A stretch of 36,226 nt of DNA from Thermoplasmata archaeon (GTDB lineage Archaea; Thermoplasmatota; Thermoplasmata; Thermoplasmatales; GCA-001856825), in the NCBI GenBank assembly GCA_021831005.1, contig JAKBNO010000052.1:1-36226 (forward strand). Reading direction: 5' to 3'. How positions within the stretch are numbered: position 1 is the first letter of the stretch; every line of letters begins with the position of its first letter. Below the pieces are notes generated by a model. It searched no databases, was not told the DNA's origin, and saw only the letters and a program-made list of their open reading frames with translations. Both the position numbers and the translations under genes were made by a program. Shown here piece by piece: positions 15,635 through 23,804 of the stretch.

Positions 15635-16867
15635 TCAGACTTCATCTTTATGAAGCGCTTTGTAAATCCTACCCATCAGCAGCGGCTGGATAGTCAATGA
15701 AGTGAATATGATGACCAGTACAAGCGCTTCTATAGCCTGTCCCCAGTATTGCAGGAGCACGTTGTTTGTCTGATCCCCCATTATGAGAACGGTCGGCGCC
15801 AGTATGGCAGGGAAGATACCTCTCGTACCCTCCAACCCCACAAACACGAGGTCTCCGTACTTCAGGTCAACGTCCACCGAACCCGCCAGTATGACAGCGA
15901 GTGGTCTCACGATGAATATCAGAATCAGTGCAATCAGAATGCCAGGGATGACGAATGAAATAAGGATGGAAAGATTGATGGAAGCACCCAGAAACACGAA
16001 TATAAGGATCGCCGCGAAGGTGGATATGTTGTCCATGAACTGCTTGTAGTTCTCGAATTCTGTATCCCTCGGCATGAAATTCCCTGAGAGAACCCCGAAG
16101 ATGGCCGCAGCCATATAACCGGATCCGCCGCTCACAACAGTTATCGAGTAGGCAGACAAGCCGAACAATAGGAACATGGCTGTATAATATTCTTTGAAAT
16201 CCTTCGGCAGTTTGACCCTGAGTAGGTAGAGCAGTCCGAACAGGGCTCCAGCAATCAGTATCGGAAATAATCCCTGTGTGAAAAGAACGTAGAGGAACAC
16301 GTTGCTGAAAGTGAATGGAGACGACTGTATCAGGGAGACGTTCTTTGGAAAGAAGATGATTATTACCGCTATTAGGAACAGGTACGAGAACGGGTCGTTG
16401 AACACCGATTCTGTAATCAGCAACGTGGATGGTACTTCAGATACTTTCGTTTTCCTTAGAGATGTTATAACGGATGCTGGATCCGTGGAAGAGATAATGG
16501 CTCCGACCATGAACCCGACCCATACTGGTGCCCTCAGAAGGAATACCAGAATGACTCCGGTCGTTATCCCTGTGACAAAAAGAACAAAGGTCAACAACAT
16601 CGATAGTGGTTTCAGTATCCTCCTCAGCAGATATCTTGGAATCTTGGACGACTCGGCGAGTATAACGAATGCCGCTCCTATTGGCCCGATGTAATTGTAG
16701 AAGAGCACTTCAGCTTCCCCTGGCTTGATGAGGTAAAGAACCGGTCCCACCAGAATACCAAGCAGCAGGAGATACGGAATGTATACAGTCCCAGTGAGCC
16801 TAGCTATCAGCGTTGCTAAATACCCTAGAGTAAGTGCAATGAGGATGGGAGCTAGGAAGCTGTACAC
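15635..16867 (-). CDS. CPA1-family Na+(K+)/H+ antiporter (NhaP type)
   Basis: Membrane cation/proton exchanger of 410 residues with about 12-13 helices. The ion-site motifs are intact: T128-D129-P130 in IISSTDPASV, and E153-S-V-F-N157-D158 in ITESVFNDPFSYLFL. FLGASIN and FIVRPLAVILAG are further family marks. There is no long C-terminal cytoplasmic domain such as a TrkA-C module, so regulation must come from elsewhere. The GTG start has a TATA-like box 24 bases upstream. Ion preference (Na+ or K+) cannot be read from the sequence. Confidence 0.9.
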   Translation of the reverse strand: MYSFLAPILIALTLGYLATLIARLTGTVYIPYLLLLGILVGPVLYLIKPGEAEVLFYNYIGPIGAAFVILAESSKIPRYLLRRILKPLSMLLTFVLFVTGITTGVILVFLLRAPVWVGFMVGAIISSTDPASVITSLRKTKVSEVPSTLLITESVFNDPFSYLFLIAVIIIFFPKNVSLIQSSPFTFSNVFLYVLFTQGLFPILIAGALFGLLYLLRVKLPKDFKEYYTAMFLLFGLSAYSITVVSGGSGYMAAAIFGVLSGNFMPRDTEFENYKQFMDNISTFAAILIFVFLGASINLSILISFVIPGILIALILIFIVRPLAVILAGSVDVDLKYGDLVFVGLEGTRGIFPAILAPTVLIMGDQTNNVLLQYWGQAIEALVLVIIFTSLTIQPLLMGRIYKALHKDEV

Positions 16868-16886
16868 TTGTGTATAACAGCAAATA

Positions 16887-16896
16887 GATTAAAATC
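16887..16896 (-). promoter_or_regulatory. TATA box of the antiporter gene
   Basis: On the minus strand GATTTTAATC, centred about 24 bases before the GTG at 16867. It lies in the 40-base gap after cbf5, so the antiporter is probably transcribed separately from the ribosomal super-operon. Confidence 0.45.
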
Positions 16897-16907
16897 TTTT
16901 TTTGAAC

Positions 16908-17798
16908 TCAGTTGCCAGTTTTCCAGCCTTTCGGGTAGACGCCTCTGTCTATAAGCACGACAGAAGGCTTCACGACTTCTCCCTCCCTGGTTCCCATTCC
17001 GAGGAGCTCTCCCCTGGGACTCATTATCCTGAGTGTCTTTCCCTCTCCCATGTCTTCTATGATCCCCTTCCTGAAAATACTCGCCCCATGGGCCATGGCA
17101 TCTATGGCACTCTCCTTCAGTATTATTCTTGGGTAGTCCTTTGTGACCTGCTCCGGATCGATGAGCATGCTCGAGAGCAGCTTCTCGTCACCGTCCTTGT
17201 AAAGTGTGTATGCGTCCTTGAGTTTATGCAGTGTCGATAGGTTGGATTCGTCCAGGGGTCCGCTGCGTGTCCTTCTGAGCTCGACCATGTTCCCGCCAAC
17301 CAGGAGCGCATCTCCCATATCCCTGCAGAGCGTCCTGATGTAGACGCCTGATTCAACGTCTGCATTGAAAAGGACATGTCTCTCTTTCATTTCCATTAAT
17401 TTGAGTGAATATATCATCCTCTTTCTGAGGTTCCTTGCGACCGCCGATCTGAGCGGTGGAAATTGAAAAATCTCCCCCGTGAATTCCTTCAGCACGTCCT
17501 CGACCCTCATCCTGTCCACAGCCTTGTGAAGCAGCATTAGCGTGACGTACTCCTTGCCCTGTTCGTGCAGGAAATCTGCCAGTCTCGTTGCTTTTTCCAA
17601 TCCCACGGGTAATACGCCCGTCACGTTTGGGTCCAGAGTACCCACGTGACCCGCTTTTGAGATCCCCAGAATTTCCTTGACCCACGCAGACACCTGATGT
17701 GAGGTGGGGCCGCGCGGCTTGTCCAGCACGACGAAACCGAAGTTTATACGCTCTTCTATCGATCTTTCACGTGGTTCCTTGCCGAATACTGAGACCAG
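16908..17798 (-). CDS. cbf5: tRNA/rRNA pseudouridine synthase Cbf5 (TruB family), apparent CTG start
   Basis: Catalytic subunit of the box H/ACA RNP. The TruB motif with the catalytic aspartate is AGHVGTLDPNVTGVLPV, then RSGPLDESN and a C-terminal PUA domain (IDAMAHGASIFRKGII, RGELLGMG). The first conventional start, GTG at 17729, begins within the conserved strand VVLDKPRGPTSHQ and would remove the family's preceding block. The frame is open upstream and reads GKEPRERSIEERINFGF, which aligns with that block of other archaeal Cbf5 proteins. No ATG, GTG or TTG is available there, but the CTG at 17798 follows GGAGGTGAT by five bases. With that start the product is 296 residues and overlaps cmk by 32 bases. 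Last gene of the super-operon. Confidence 0.88.
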   Translation of the reverse strand: MVSVFGKEPRERSIEERINFGFVVLDKPRGPTSHQVSAWVKEILGISKAGHVGTLDPNVTGVLPVGLEKATRLADFLHEQGKEYVTLMLLHKAVDRMRVEDVLKEFTGEIFQFPPLRSAVARNLRKRMIYSLKLMEMKERHVLFNADVESGVYIRTLCRDMGDALLVGGNMVELRRTRSGPLDESNLSTLHKLKDAYTLYKDGDEKLLSSMLIDPEQVTKDYPRIILKESAIDAMAHGASIFRKGIIEDMGEGKTLRIMSPRGELLGMGTREGEVVKPSVVLIDRGVYPKGWKTGN

Positions 17799-18321
17799 AG
17801 ATTATCACCTCCGCGATTTTTTCTGCTCCTTCTGAACTTGCATCCACAACTAGATCATATATCGATGTGTCCCTGAAATCTATTCCATAGTATTTCTTGT
17901 AGCGAGCCCACTCGCTCTCTTCCCTTTCTCTTATCTGATAGAGCAGGTTGTCTCCCTTCTCTTCTTCCCTGTAATGTATGGAATTCCTGATCCTCTGGAG
18001 ACGCACATCCTCCCTTGCATCTACGAAAACCTTGAAGGCCTCTATACCATTCATATGACACAGCCATCCTGAGAGTCTCGACTCAACGATTACATTGGAT
18101 TTCGCTCTCAGAACGTCCAGAAGATATGAGTCTAGCACCCTATCGTAGCTGCCCTCTTTCTCGGCCGTTGTTCCCAGTTCTGCGAGTGAAATTTTCATTT
18201 CTTTTGCCTTTTCCCTGAAAATCTTTCCACCGGTGACGAGTTCATAGGACAACCTGTTGCTGACAATTTCTGCAACAGTCGTCTTACCGCTGCCCGGTGG
18301 ACCCGATATAGTTACCCTCAT
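17767..18321 (-). CDS. cmk: Cytidylate kinase
   Basis: Archaeal CMP kinase of 184 residues. The P-loop is GPPGSGKTT (residues 7-15), followed by ELVTGGKIFREKAKEMKISL and the nucleotide-binding SRLSGWL, with the lid arginines around VRLQRIRNSIHYRE. It phosphorylates CMP/dCMP in the cytosol. Its ATG lies inside the DUF106 gene (38-base overlap), and its 3' end carries the ribosome binding site and start of cbf5. This neighbourhood (AdkA, DUF106, Cmk, Cbf5) is usual for archaea. Confidence 0.93.
   Translation of the reverse strand: MRVTISGPPGSGKTTVAEIVSNRLSYELVTGGKIFREKAKEMKISLAELGTTAEKEGSYDRVLDSYLLDVLRAKSNVIVESRLSGWLCHMNGIEAFKVFVDAREDVRLQRIRNSIHYREEEKGDNLLYQIREREESEWARYKKYYGIDFRDTSIYDLVVDASSEGAEKIAEVIISGLSIRQGTT
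17804..17812 (-). promoter_or_regulatory. Consensus ribosome binding site for cbf5
   Basis: On the minus strand GGAGGTGAT, five bases before the CTG at 17798 and inside the cmk coding region. It is one of the most complete anti-Shine-Dalgarno matches in the window and decides the unusual cbf5 start. Confidence 0.7.
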
Positions 18322-18997
18322 TCCTAACTCTCCGTCTCATGTACCATAGTTTAAGCGAGTACTGCAACGGGTATGTGAATATTAATGAAAACAGCGAGTA
18401 CAGTCCTATCCATATGTAGAATCCGAAATAGCGCGTCATGAGGTCTCCCTGACCGAACGGTGAATTGATCGCTGTGAAATCGAGTTTCTGGACCTGGTAC
18501 ATGAATCCTATCAACCACGCGAAGATCAGCACCGTGAGTATCAGTGTCACGAAAGTTGGCTTCATCTGCTGCTGCGTCAACTTCATCGAGTCCTGCATTG
18601 ACCTGGACTGCTCGGCTCTGACTGAATCCATTTCAGCCTTGTCCCTTGACCTTATTGCTTCCCTATATCTCCCCTGGAGTTTCTTGTTCTTGTGCTGCAT
18701 TTCTGCCATACCGAAATAATCGGTGAAGAAATGTCTTGCAATCGTGTTCACAAATCCGGTCAGGAGAGCTGCCCCCAGGATTGTGAATAGCGGACGAGTG
18801 TAGTCGAACCCTATGACCGGCTGAAGGATGTACGTCATGGGTATCGAGAACAATTCCCTCAGAGTCGGGACGGTATAAACGAACAGGAGAAGGATCATTA
18901 CCAGGAAATAGAGCATCTGCGTCCTCATCGAAGAGGACATGGCCTGCTGCTGTTCCCTGGTCTGAGGTGTTGGTGGAGATCGCTGTCTCTGACTCAT
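18284..18997 (-). CDS. DUF106 (EMC3/TMCO1-type, Oxa1-superfamily) membrane protein
   Basis: A 237-residue membrane protein of the archaeal DUF106 family, distantly related to YidC/Oxa1, EMC3 and TMCO1 insertases. A Gln-rich N-terminus is followed by a helix at about residues 27-45, then TRPLFTILGAALLTGFVNTI, a long charged coiled coil (about residues 98-135, HKNKKLQGRYREAIRSRDKA), then MKPTFVTLILTVLIFAWLIG and a last helix near YIWIGLYSLFSLIF. It probably helps insert membrane proteins together with SecY, encoded two genes upstream. GGAGGTG precedes the ATG, which overlaps the adkA stop (ATGA). Confidence 0.9.
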   Translation of the reverse strand: MSQRQRSPPTPQTREQQQAMSSSMRTQMLYFLVMILLLFVYTVPTLRELFSIPMTYILQPVIGFDYTRPLFTILGAALLTGFVNTIARHFFTDYFGMAEMQHKNKKLQGRYREAIRSRDKAEMDSVRAEQSRSMQDSMKLTQQQMKPTFVTLILTVLIFAWLIGFMYQVQKLDFTAINSPFGQGDLMTRYFGFYIWIGLYSLFSLIFTYPLQYSLKLWYMRRRVRNEGNYIGSTGQR

Positions 18998-19557
18998 TGC
19001 CCACCTCCATCGTTCGATCTTATTACGGAGATTATCTTAAAAGAAGCCTCTTTTACCTTTCCGTTCTCGTTCATTACGACCAGCAGTGGAGAGCCTGTCA
19101 TGGCAGAATAAGTTATCCCGTATTCCCTGTTGGCCTCCATGTGAGACCTAATCTTCTCGAGGGAGTCCTTGTCCCTTTTCCTTCTCGGATCGTTCTTTCT
19201 CCTTTCAAATATCTCGAGCGGGTCCGCTTCTATTGATATGAAAAGGTCCGGATGTAGTGTATCGAGTACGTTGACTGGCAACCCAGGGAGGTACCCTCCC
19301 TCGGTGTTGACTGAGAAGTGAGTGTCGATGATGACATCCTTGAACTGCGCGAGTTTCTCCGCTGCAAGCGCCTGTATCTCCTTCTGCTTCACCACCGGAA
19401 GTTTTCTCAACTCGTCCCTACTCTTTGCATAATCCCGGACAATGGCTTCCTTGAGCATTGCGTCCCCGTAGTTTTCCACCCTGAACCCATCCTTCAAGAG
19501 TTCTTCGAGGACTGTGGTCTTTCCTACCCCGGGAATCCCCCCTATTATCACTTTCAT
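18994..19557 (-). CDS. adkA: Archaeal-type adenylate kinase AdkA
   Basis: Balances ATP, ADP and AMP. The 187-residue protein has the P-loop GIPGVGKTT (residues 7-15), VIIDTHFSVNTEGGYLPGLP for nucleotide binding and the basic lid segment RRKNDPRRKRDKDS. This is the archaeal form, unlike the bacterial adk with a zinc lid. Five bases after the secY stop. A GGAGG lies about 12 bases before the ATG, which is longer spacing than elsewhere in the operon. Confidence 0.93.
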   Translation of the reverse strand: MKVIIGGIPGVGKTTVLEELLKDGFRVENYGDAMLKEAIVRDYAKSRDELRKLPVVKQKEIQALAAEKLAQFKDVIIDTHFSVNTEGGYLPGLPVNVLDTLHPDLFISIEADPLEIFERRKNDPRRKRDKDSLEKIRSHMEANREYGITYSAMTGSPLLVVMNENGKVKEASFKIISVIRSNDGGGQ

Positions 19558-19562
19558 CTGCT

Positions 19563-21320
19563 CTACAATCCTCCAAAGAAGTCTCTCATGAAAGGATACA
19601 TTTCTGTCATCTGCTCCTTGCCCATCGCTTGGTATAGCTGAATGACAATACCCACAGTCAGCAACACACCAGTTCCTGAGGCATTACCAACCGTGCCGAT
19701 GAGGTCTGCTCCAGCAGCAAGTGCTCCTACTGCAGCACCACTGAAGACTGTGATTGCAGGTATGTATTTGTCCAGGACCCTCTTTAGGACCCTCGGGTCC
19801 CTTCTGAATCCGGGGATCTGCATCCCAGAGCTTTGAATCTGTCTCGCGACACCTTCAGAGTTCATGTTGGTCGTCTCAATCCAGAACTTCGCGAACATTA
19901 CAGATGCTCCGACCATGAAAGTGACATAAGCCAGCACATGGACGCTCATCTCCCAAGGGGGATGGCTGAGCAGTTGTGTCTGGTACACCGAAGGCTGTAA
20001 TATCGGGAAGAGCCAGTTGGCTATCCCGTTCGGATTTGCAAGGTACCACGCCAGTCCACCGATAGGAGTCGTCTGCTGTATGTTCAGCTGGGTGGCTAGC
20101 GATGACGATGGATATGCACCAAGCAACCAGTTGTGTCCAAATATCGGAACGTGGGCGAGTGTAGGATTTGTCCAGAACAGCAGTGTCCACATAGATAGGT
20201 TAGCAAGAACCGCTGCTGCGAGTATGACTGGTATGTTGGATGCGTACATCAGCTGTATCGGATATCTTCCCCTCGCACCTCTGGCCCTCTCGTGAGCCAG
20301 CGGCAGTTCCACCTTGACCGTTTGTGCCCAAACCACCAGGAAGAAAATGAATATAGTTCCCACTAGCGCGATCAGTGGATTCGGAGGCGAAAACAGAATC
20401 CTCTCTAGTCCACCCGAGAACAGCGAGGCAGCGCTGTAATGGCCCAGGAGAAAGAATGTCTTGGGAAGCGCCCCACTTGGTGGATTGAGTACCGACAACG
20501 CAGAAGATGTGCTGACCGGCACCCAGTTCAGGGTACCGAGAATCAGTGCCTGCGAAACTCCTGCTGCGATGAAGAGTGAAACTCCAGAGCCTATTCCCCA
20601 CTTGGATACAAGCTCATCCATGAAGAACAGCAAGTACGAGCCCATGAATATCTGCAGGATTATGGCCATTCTGGCAAGCAGCAGTCCATATCCTGGTACG
20701 GCAGCATTCAGCCCCGAAATGAGTATCGGATCTGGTGGGAGGTAACCGAATACCTGAGGTACTGCCTCCACGAATATCATTATGATCACCAGGAGTTTCT
20801 GTGCTCCCTGGTAGAGGGCTTTGTCCTCTCCCTTCGTAAGGTCTATGTTGATGATCTTCGCTCCGGAGAACAGTTGCATGATGATGCTGGCCGTAACGAT
20901 TGGACCTATTCCGAGGTCCATTATTGAACCGGCCTGACCTGCGAATATGGTACGGAACTGGGCGAACACGTCGATTATCTGCGACTTGTCCAGTCCGTAC
21001 ACGAATACGTTCGACAGTACAAAATAAATTATCAGAACCAGTGCAGTCCAGAGGAACTTCTCCTTGAACCTGACGTGCCTTCCCGGTCTCTTGACCGCGG
21101 GAAGTCTCTCGACGAGGTTCTTCCAGCCGTACAGCTTGGAACCCTCGCCGGTGTAAGATAGAAGAAGATACGCAAGATAGTAGAGTGGTGATAGGAAGAG
21201 TGAGATTATGACCGTGTACGGTATGTTGTAATGTGCGTACCTGTAGTCTATGTACACATTAGCGGCGAATACGAGAATCAGAGGTATGGAAACTAATCTA
21301 TTCCTCTTTATCTCCGCCAT
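19563..21320 (-). CDS. secY: Preprotein translocase subunit SecY with an N-terminal extension
   Basis: Central channel of the Sec translocon. Core features are LVERLPAVKRPGRHVRFKEK (the usual SecY N-terminus), the plug region, GIGPIVTASIIMQLFSGAKI, LPLAHERARGARGRYPIQLMY and the C-terminal IQLYQAMGKEQM. At 585 residues it is longer than typical archaeal SecY (about 430-490). The excess is partly an N-terminal block of about 70 residues holding two further hydrophobic segments (about 10-27 and 34-55) before the usual start, and partly a large external loop. The ATG is within the L15 gene (23-base overlap). A later start would remove the extra helices, but no start codon stands close to the conserved block. 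Confidence 0.95.
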   Translation of the reverse strand: MAEIKRNRLVSIPLILVFAANVYIDYRYAHYNIPYTVIISLFLSPLYYLAYLLLSYTGEGSKLYGWKNLVERLPAVKRPGRHVRFKEKFLWTALVLIIYFVLSNVFVYGLDKSQIIDVFAQFRTIFAGQAGSIMDLGIGPIVTASIIMQLFSGAKIINIDLTKGEDKALYQGAQKLLVIIMIFVEAVPQVFGYLPPDPILISGLNAAVPGYGLLLARMAIILQIFMGSYLLFFMDELVSKWGIGSGVSLFIAAGVSQALILGTLNWVPVSTSSALSVLNPPSGALPKTFFLLGHYSAASLFSGGLERILFSPPNPLIALVGTIFIFFLVVWAQTVKVELPLAHERARGARGRYPIQLMYASNIPVILAAAVLANLSMWTLLFWTNPTLAHVPIFGHNWLLGAYPSSSLATQLNIQQTTPIGGLAWYLANPNGIANWLFPILQPSVYQTQLLSHPPWEMSVHVLAYVTFMVGASVMFAKFWIETTNMNSEGVARQIQSSGMQIPGFRRDPRVLKRVLDKYIPAITVFSGAAVGALAAGADLIGTVGNASGTGVLLTVGIVIQLYQAMGKEQMTEMYPFMRDFFGGL

Positions 21321-21738
21321 TAGTTTCTACCTCTCCCCCTGCATTCTTGACTTTTTCAATTGCTTTCTCAGTTGCCTTTCCCACCTTGATTATGAACGGT
21401 CTTCCGACCTGACCTCCACCCAGAAGCACTCCGTATCCCATCTTCCCCAGGTCTACCCTGATCTTGTCTTCTTCAACCAGTGCCATCCCGGTTTCCACCA
21501 GCTTCTCTGAAGTCCTGTCGATGTCTCCGATGTTGATCGCCTTGACGTCGACCATCTGTGCGTGTCTGGTAAATCCGTGGACTCCGTAGTGGTCAGGCAT
21601 GTATACCTGCATCCAGATCCACCTGTGCTTTCCAAGACCTGCCATTCCTTTTCCTCCTCTCTTTCCCTTTCCTCTACCGGCCTTGTGTCCCCGACCGTAA
21701 GCTCCACCTCTCAACTTCTTAGTTTTCTCCCTTACCAC
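21298..21738 (-). CDS. rpl15: Large-subunit ribosomal protein uL15
   Basis: A 146-residue rRNA-binding protein with the glycine/basic N-terminus KKLRGGAYGRGHKAGRGKGK and RGGKGMAGLGKH. The GTG at 21738 gives the family's MVREKTKKLRGG start and follows GGTGGT by about five bases; a GTG at 21747 is an alternative. It overlaps the L30 end by 20 bases and the secY start by 23. Confidence 0.94.
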   Translation of the reverse strand: MVREKTKKLRGGAYGRGHKAGRGKGKRGGKGMAGLGKHRWIWMQVYMPDHYGVHGFTRHAQMVDVKAINIGDIDRTSEKLVETGMALVEEDKIRVDLGKMGYGVLLGGGQVGRPFIIKVGKATEKAIEKVKNAGGEVETNGGDKEE

Positions 21739-22201
21739 TCTTACCACCTTCCAGCATTGCGTCTATGAGTTTGTTTATGTCCTTCCCTCTGTATCCCAGG
21801 GCACCCTTCATTTTGTACGTCCTCCTCGTGGAATGATATCCCTTCCTCGGTGGATTCATCCTGAATACAGGCTTCAAACCCTCTATGTCGTTCACCTTCA
21901 TGCTTCCGTCCAGAAGCTTTGTCGCCATTTCCTTGATCGTCCCGAAACCAAGTTCCTTTATAGCTTCTTCCCCCAATGGTTTGTTTCCGACGATCCTTCC
22001 CTTCTCCTCGAGCAATTTGATCAGGTGTTCCTCGTCAATCTCCCCCCAGGTGACGTAGTCCTTCGCCTTCTTCAACTGTCCAAGCTGTGACTCATCAACG
22101 AGGACTAGGTGATTGTTCTTGGTTAGCCTCATCTGTTGGAATGATTTCTTGATCCTGGGATCTGTTTTATTGCTTCCTCTGACTTTTATCACTGCTAACA
22201 T
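21719..22201 (-). CDS. rpl30: Large-subunit ribosomal protein uL30
   Basis: A 160-residue archaeal-form L30. It opens with MLAVIKVRGSNKTDPRIKKS, the two-stranded core of L30, and ends with the extended archaeal tail (FRMNPPRKGYHSTRRTYKMK). GGAGGTG lies six bases before the ATG, inside the S5 gene, giving a 35-base overlap. Confidence 0.94.
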   Translation of the reverse strand: MLAVIKVRGSNKTDPRIKKSFQQMRLTKNNHLVLVDESQLGQLKKAKDYVTWGEIDEEHLIKLLEEKGRIVGNKPLGEEAIKELGFGTIKEMATKLLDGSMKVNDIEGLKPVFRMNPPRKGYHSTRRTYKMKGALGYRGKDINKLIDAMLEGGKSGKGEN

Positions 22202-22853
22202 TCATCACACCTCCCTTGTATATCGGTGTACTAAGATTCAGTTTTTCATTTATCTTGAATTTAGCCGTCTCCTTGAGTGCGTTGAAGGTCGCGAATGCAA
22301 AGTTGACTGTGCTCTTGGTGTGTCCCTCGGAGAACCCCCAGGTATCCTGTATCCCTGCAATCGTAAGCACCTTCTTCGGTATGTCTCCGATTGCGAGTCC
22401 GACGCCCTGTGGAGCAGGTTTCAGGTAGACCCTAACGGACCCGGACTTACCCATCACTCTGAACGGTAGTGTGTGGCTCCTTCCGCATCCGCATTCCCAC
22501 GAACCGCATCCTCTCTTGATCTCGATGAGGTTGATCTTCGCGTTTACTATTGCCTTCTCGATTGCGTCCCCGGTTTCCCTTGCCTTGCCGTGTCCCATTC
22601 CGACATAGCCGTCCTTGTTCCCGATAACGACCGTCGCGGCAAACTTCACCTTCCTTCCAGAGTCCGACATCTTCTGGACCATCTTTATCTCGATGACCTC
22701 GTCCTCGAGATTGGGCAAGAGCGTGTCAACGATTCCCGATTCCCTAATGGGCATACGGGTGCCGAGGACCTCTGATATAGATTTGATCTTGCCTTCTTTG
22801 ACCATCTTGCCGAGCCTCGTTCTTGGTACCCATTCAACTTCATCTTTTGTCAC
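22167..22853 (-). CDS. rps5: Small-subunit ribosomal protein uS5
   Basis: A 228-residue small-subunit protein that helps set decoding accuracy. The double-stranded-RNA-like domain reads VVIGNKDGYVGMGHGKARETGDAI, and the C-terminal domain contains LKPAPQGVGLAIGDIPKKVL. The cysteine cluster GCGSWECGCGRSH is of the archaeal/eukaryotic type. The GTG overlaps the L18 stop and has GGAGG seven bases upstream. Confidence 0.95.
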   Translation of the reverse strand: MTKDEVEWVPRTRLGKMVKEGKIKSISEVLGTRMPIRESGIVDTLLPNLEDEVIEIKMVQKMSDSGRKVKFAATVVIGNKDGYVGMGHGKARETGDAIEKAIVNAKINLIEIKRGCGSWECGCGRSHTLPFRVMGKSGSVRVYLKPAPQGVGLAIGDIPKKVLTIAGIQDTWGFSEGHTKSTVNFAFATFNALKETAKFKINEKLNLSTPIYKGGVMNVSSDKSQRKQ

Positions 22854-23347
22854 TGTGATTCCTCCATCGCTTTCTTAACCTGTTCGATCGAATTCTCTTG
22901 AACGGTCTTGAGATGCTTCCCCGCGAGCCTGTCCTTGTGGGGCAGGAATTTCTTGCTGACAGGAACTTTCAGACCGGAATCTAGCATTCCCTGCACGCTC
23001 GCCATGAGCTTGTTCCCCTTGATGACCTTCTGTCTTCCAAGGTCTACCACGACGTGCTTTATTCCCTTCTTCTTTGCCCTGATACCCACCAGGTAACCCG
23101 CGAGGTAGGAGGCTGGCATGTTCCCTGTAGGGCTCGTCCATCCGAACTTCTTCAGTTCTACGGTGGAACCGTGCGCGACGATCCTATCCCCGTTGACTGC
23201 GTACTCAGCAATATCTACCTGCATGTTCTTGAGCGATTTCCTGATGATGGCTCTCGGGGAGTCTGACTTGATGAGTGCCAGTCTCTTCCTGTAGTCCGTC
23301 TTCTGGAGCCTTCTCCTCTTCAGCGGCATAATGTATCTTGAATTCAT
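22850..23347 (-). CDS. rpl18: Large-subunit ribosomal protein uL18
   Basis: A 5S rRNA-binding protein of about 165 residues with MPLKRRRLQKTDYRKRLALI near the start and the archaeal signature KKGIKHVVVDLGRQKVIKGN. The ATG at 23347 is chosen over the GTG at 23356 because GGTGA lies five bases before it. It follows the L19e stop by one base. Confidence 0.94.
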   Translation of the reverse strand: MNSRYIMPLKRRRLQKTDYRKRLALIKSDSPRAIIRKSLKNMQVDIAEYAVNGDRIVAHGSTVELKKFGWTSPTGNMPASYLAGYLVGIRAKKKGIKHVVVDLGRQKVIKGNKLMASVQGMLDSGLKVPVSKKFLPHKDRLAGKHLKTVQENSIEQVKKAMEESQ

Positions 23348-23348
23348 T

Positions 23349-23804
23349 TCACTCACCCTTCAGGGCCCCCTGTTCCCTCATGTGGAGGAGCAGAGCATTC
23401 TTCGTCCTGAACGTTCCTCCCTTGATCTTCTTATAGAAGAGTCTGTAGTCTGACCTAGTTATCTTACCAGAGTCTCTCATTTCCTTGAGAGAGTTCCTCA
23501 TTGCCCGGATGCTCCTGACCCATTTCCTCTTCTTGGGGTCCCTCGCTTTCTTCGTACCCTTCCTTGACCCGGGACCCTTCCTCCTTCCCTTGTTCCTCTG
23601 CGCCTTTGCGACCTTGAACCTTGACCTTGAATTTCCCTTTGAGGGTCTCTTCTGTATCACGTTCCTCTTGATCAGTTTCCTGATGTCGTCCTTGGTGACC
23701 GCTTCCGCGATGTCGTCTACGCTCTTCGTGTCCATCCATACCCGTGACATCCCGGCCTTCATGAGCTGGGCAGCCATCCTCTTCTGTGGACTCAACGTTG
23801 CCAT
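23349..23804 (-). CDS. rpl19e: Large-subunit ribosomal protein eL19
   Basis: A 151-residue, very basic protein found only in archaea and eukaryotes. The N-terminal AAQLMKAGMSRVWMD and the RKGPGSRKGTKKARDPKKR stretch are typical. Two ATGs stand in tandem; the second is preferred because GGTGA lies four bases before it. It overlaps the L32e stop. Confidence 0.94.
   Translation of the reverse strand: MATLSPQKRMAAQLMKAGMSRVWMDTKSVDDIAEAVTKDDIRKLIKRNVIQKRPSKGNSRSRFKVAKAQRNKGRRKGPGSRKGTKKARDPKKRKWVRSIRAMRNSLKEMRDSGKITRSDYRLFYKKIKGGTFRTKNALLLHMREQGALKGE

Noticed and set aside
15451..15645. 64-codon minus-strand frame after the antiporter
   Set aside because: Overlaps the 54-codon plus-strand gene, which has the better promoter and the more protein-like sequence.
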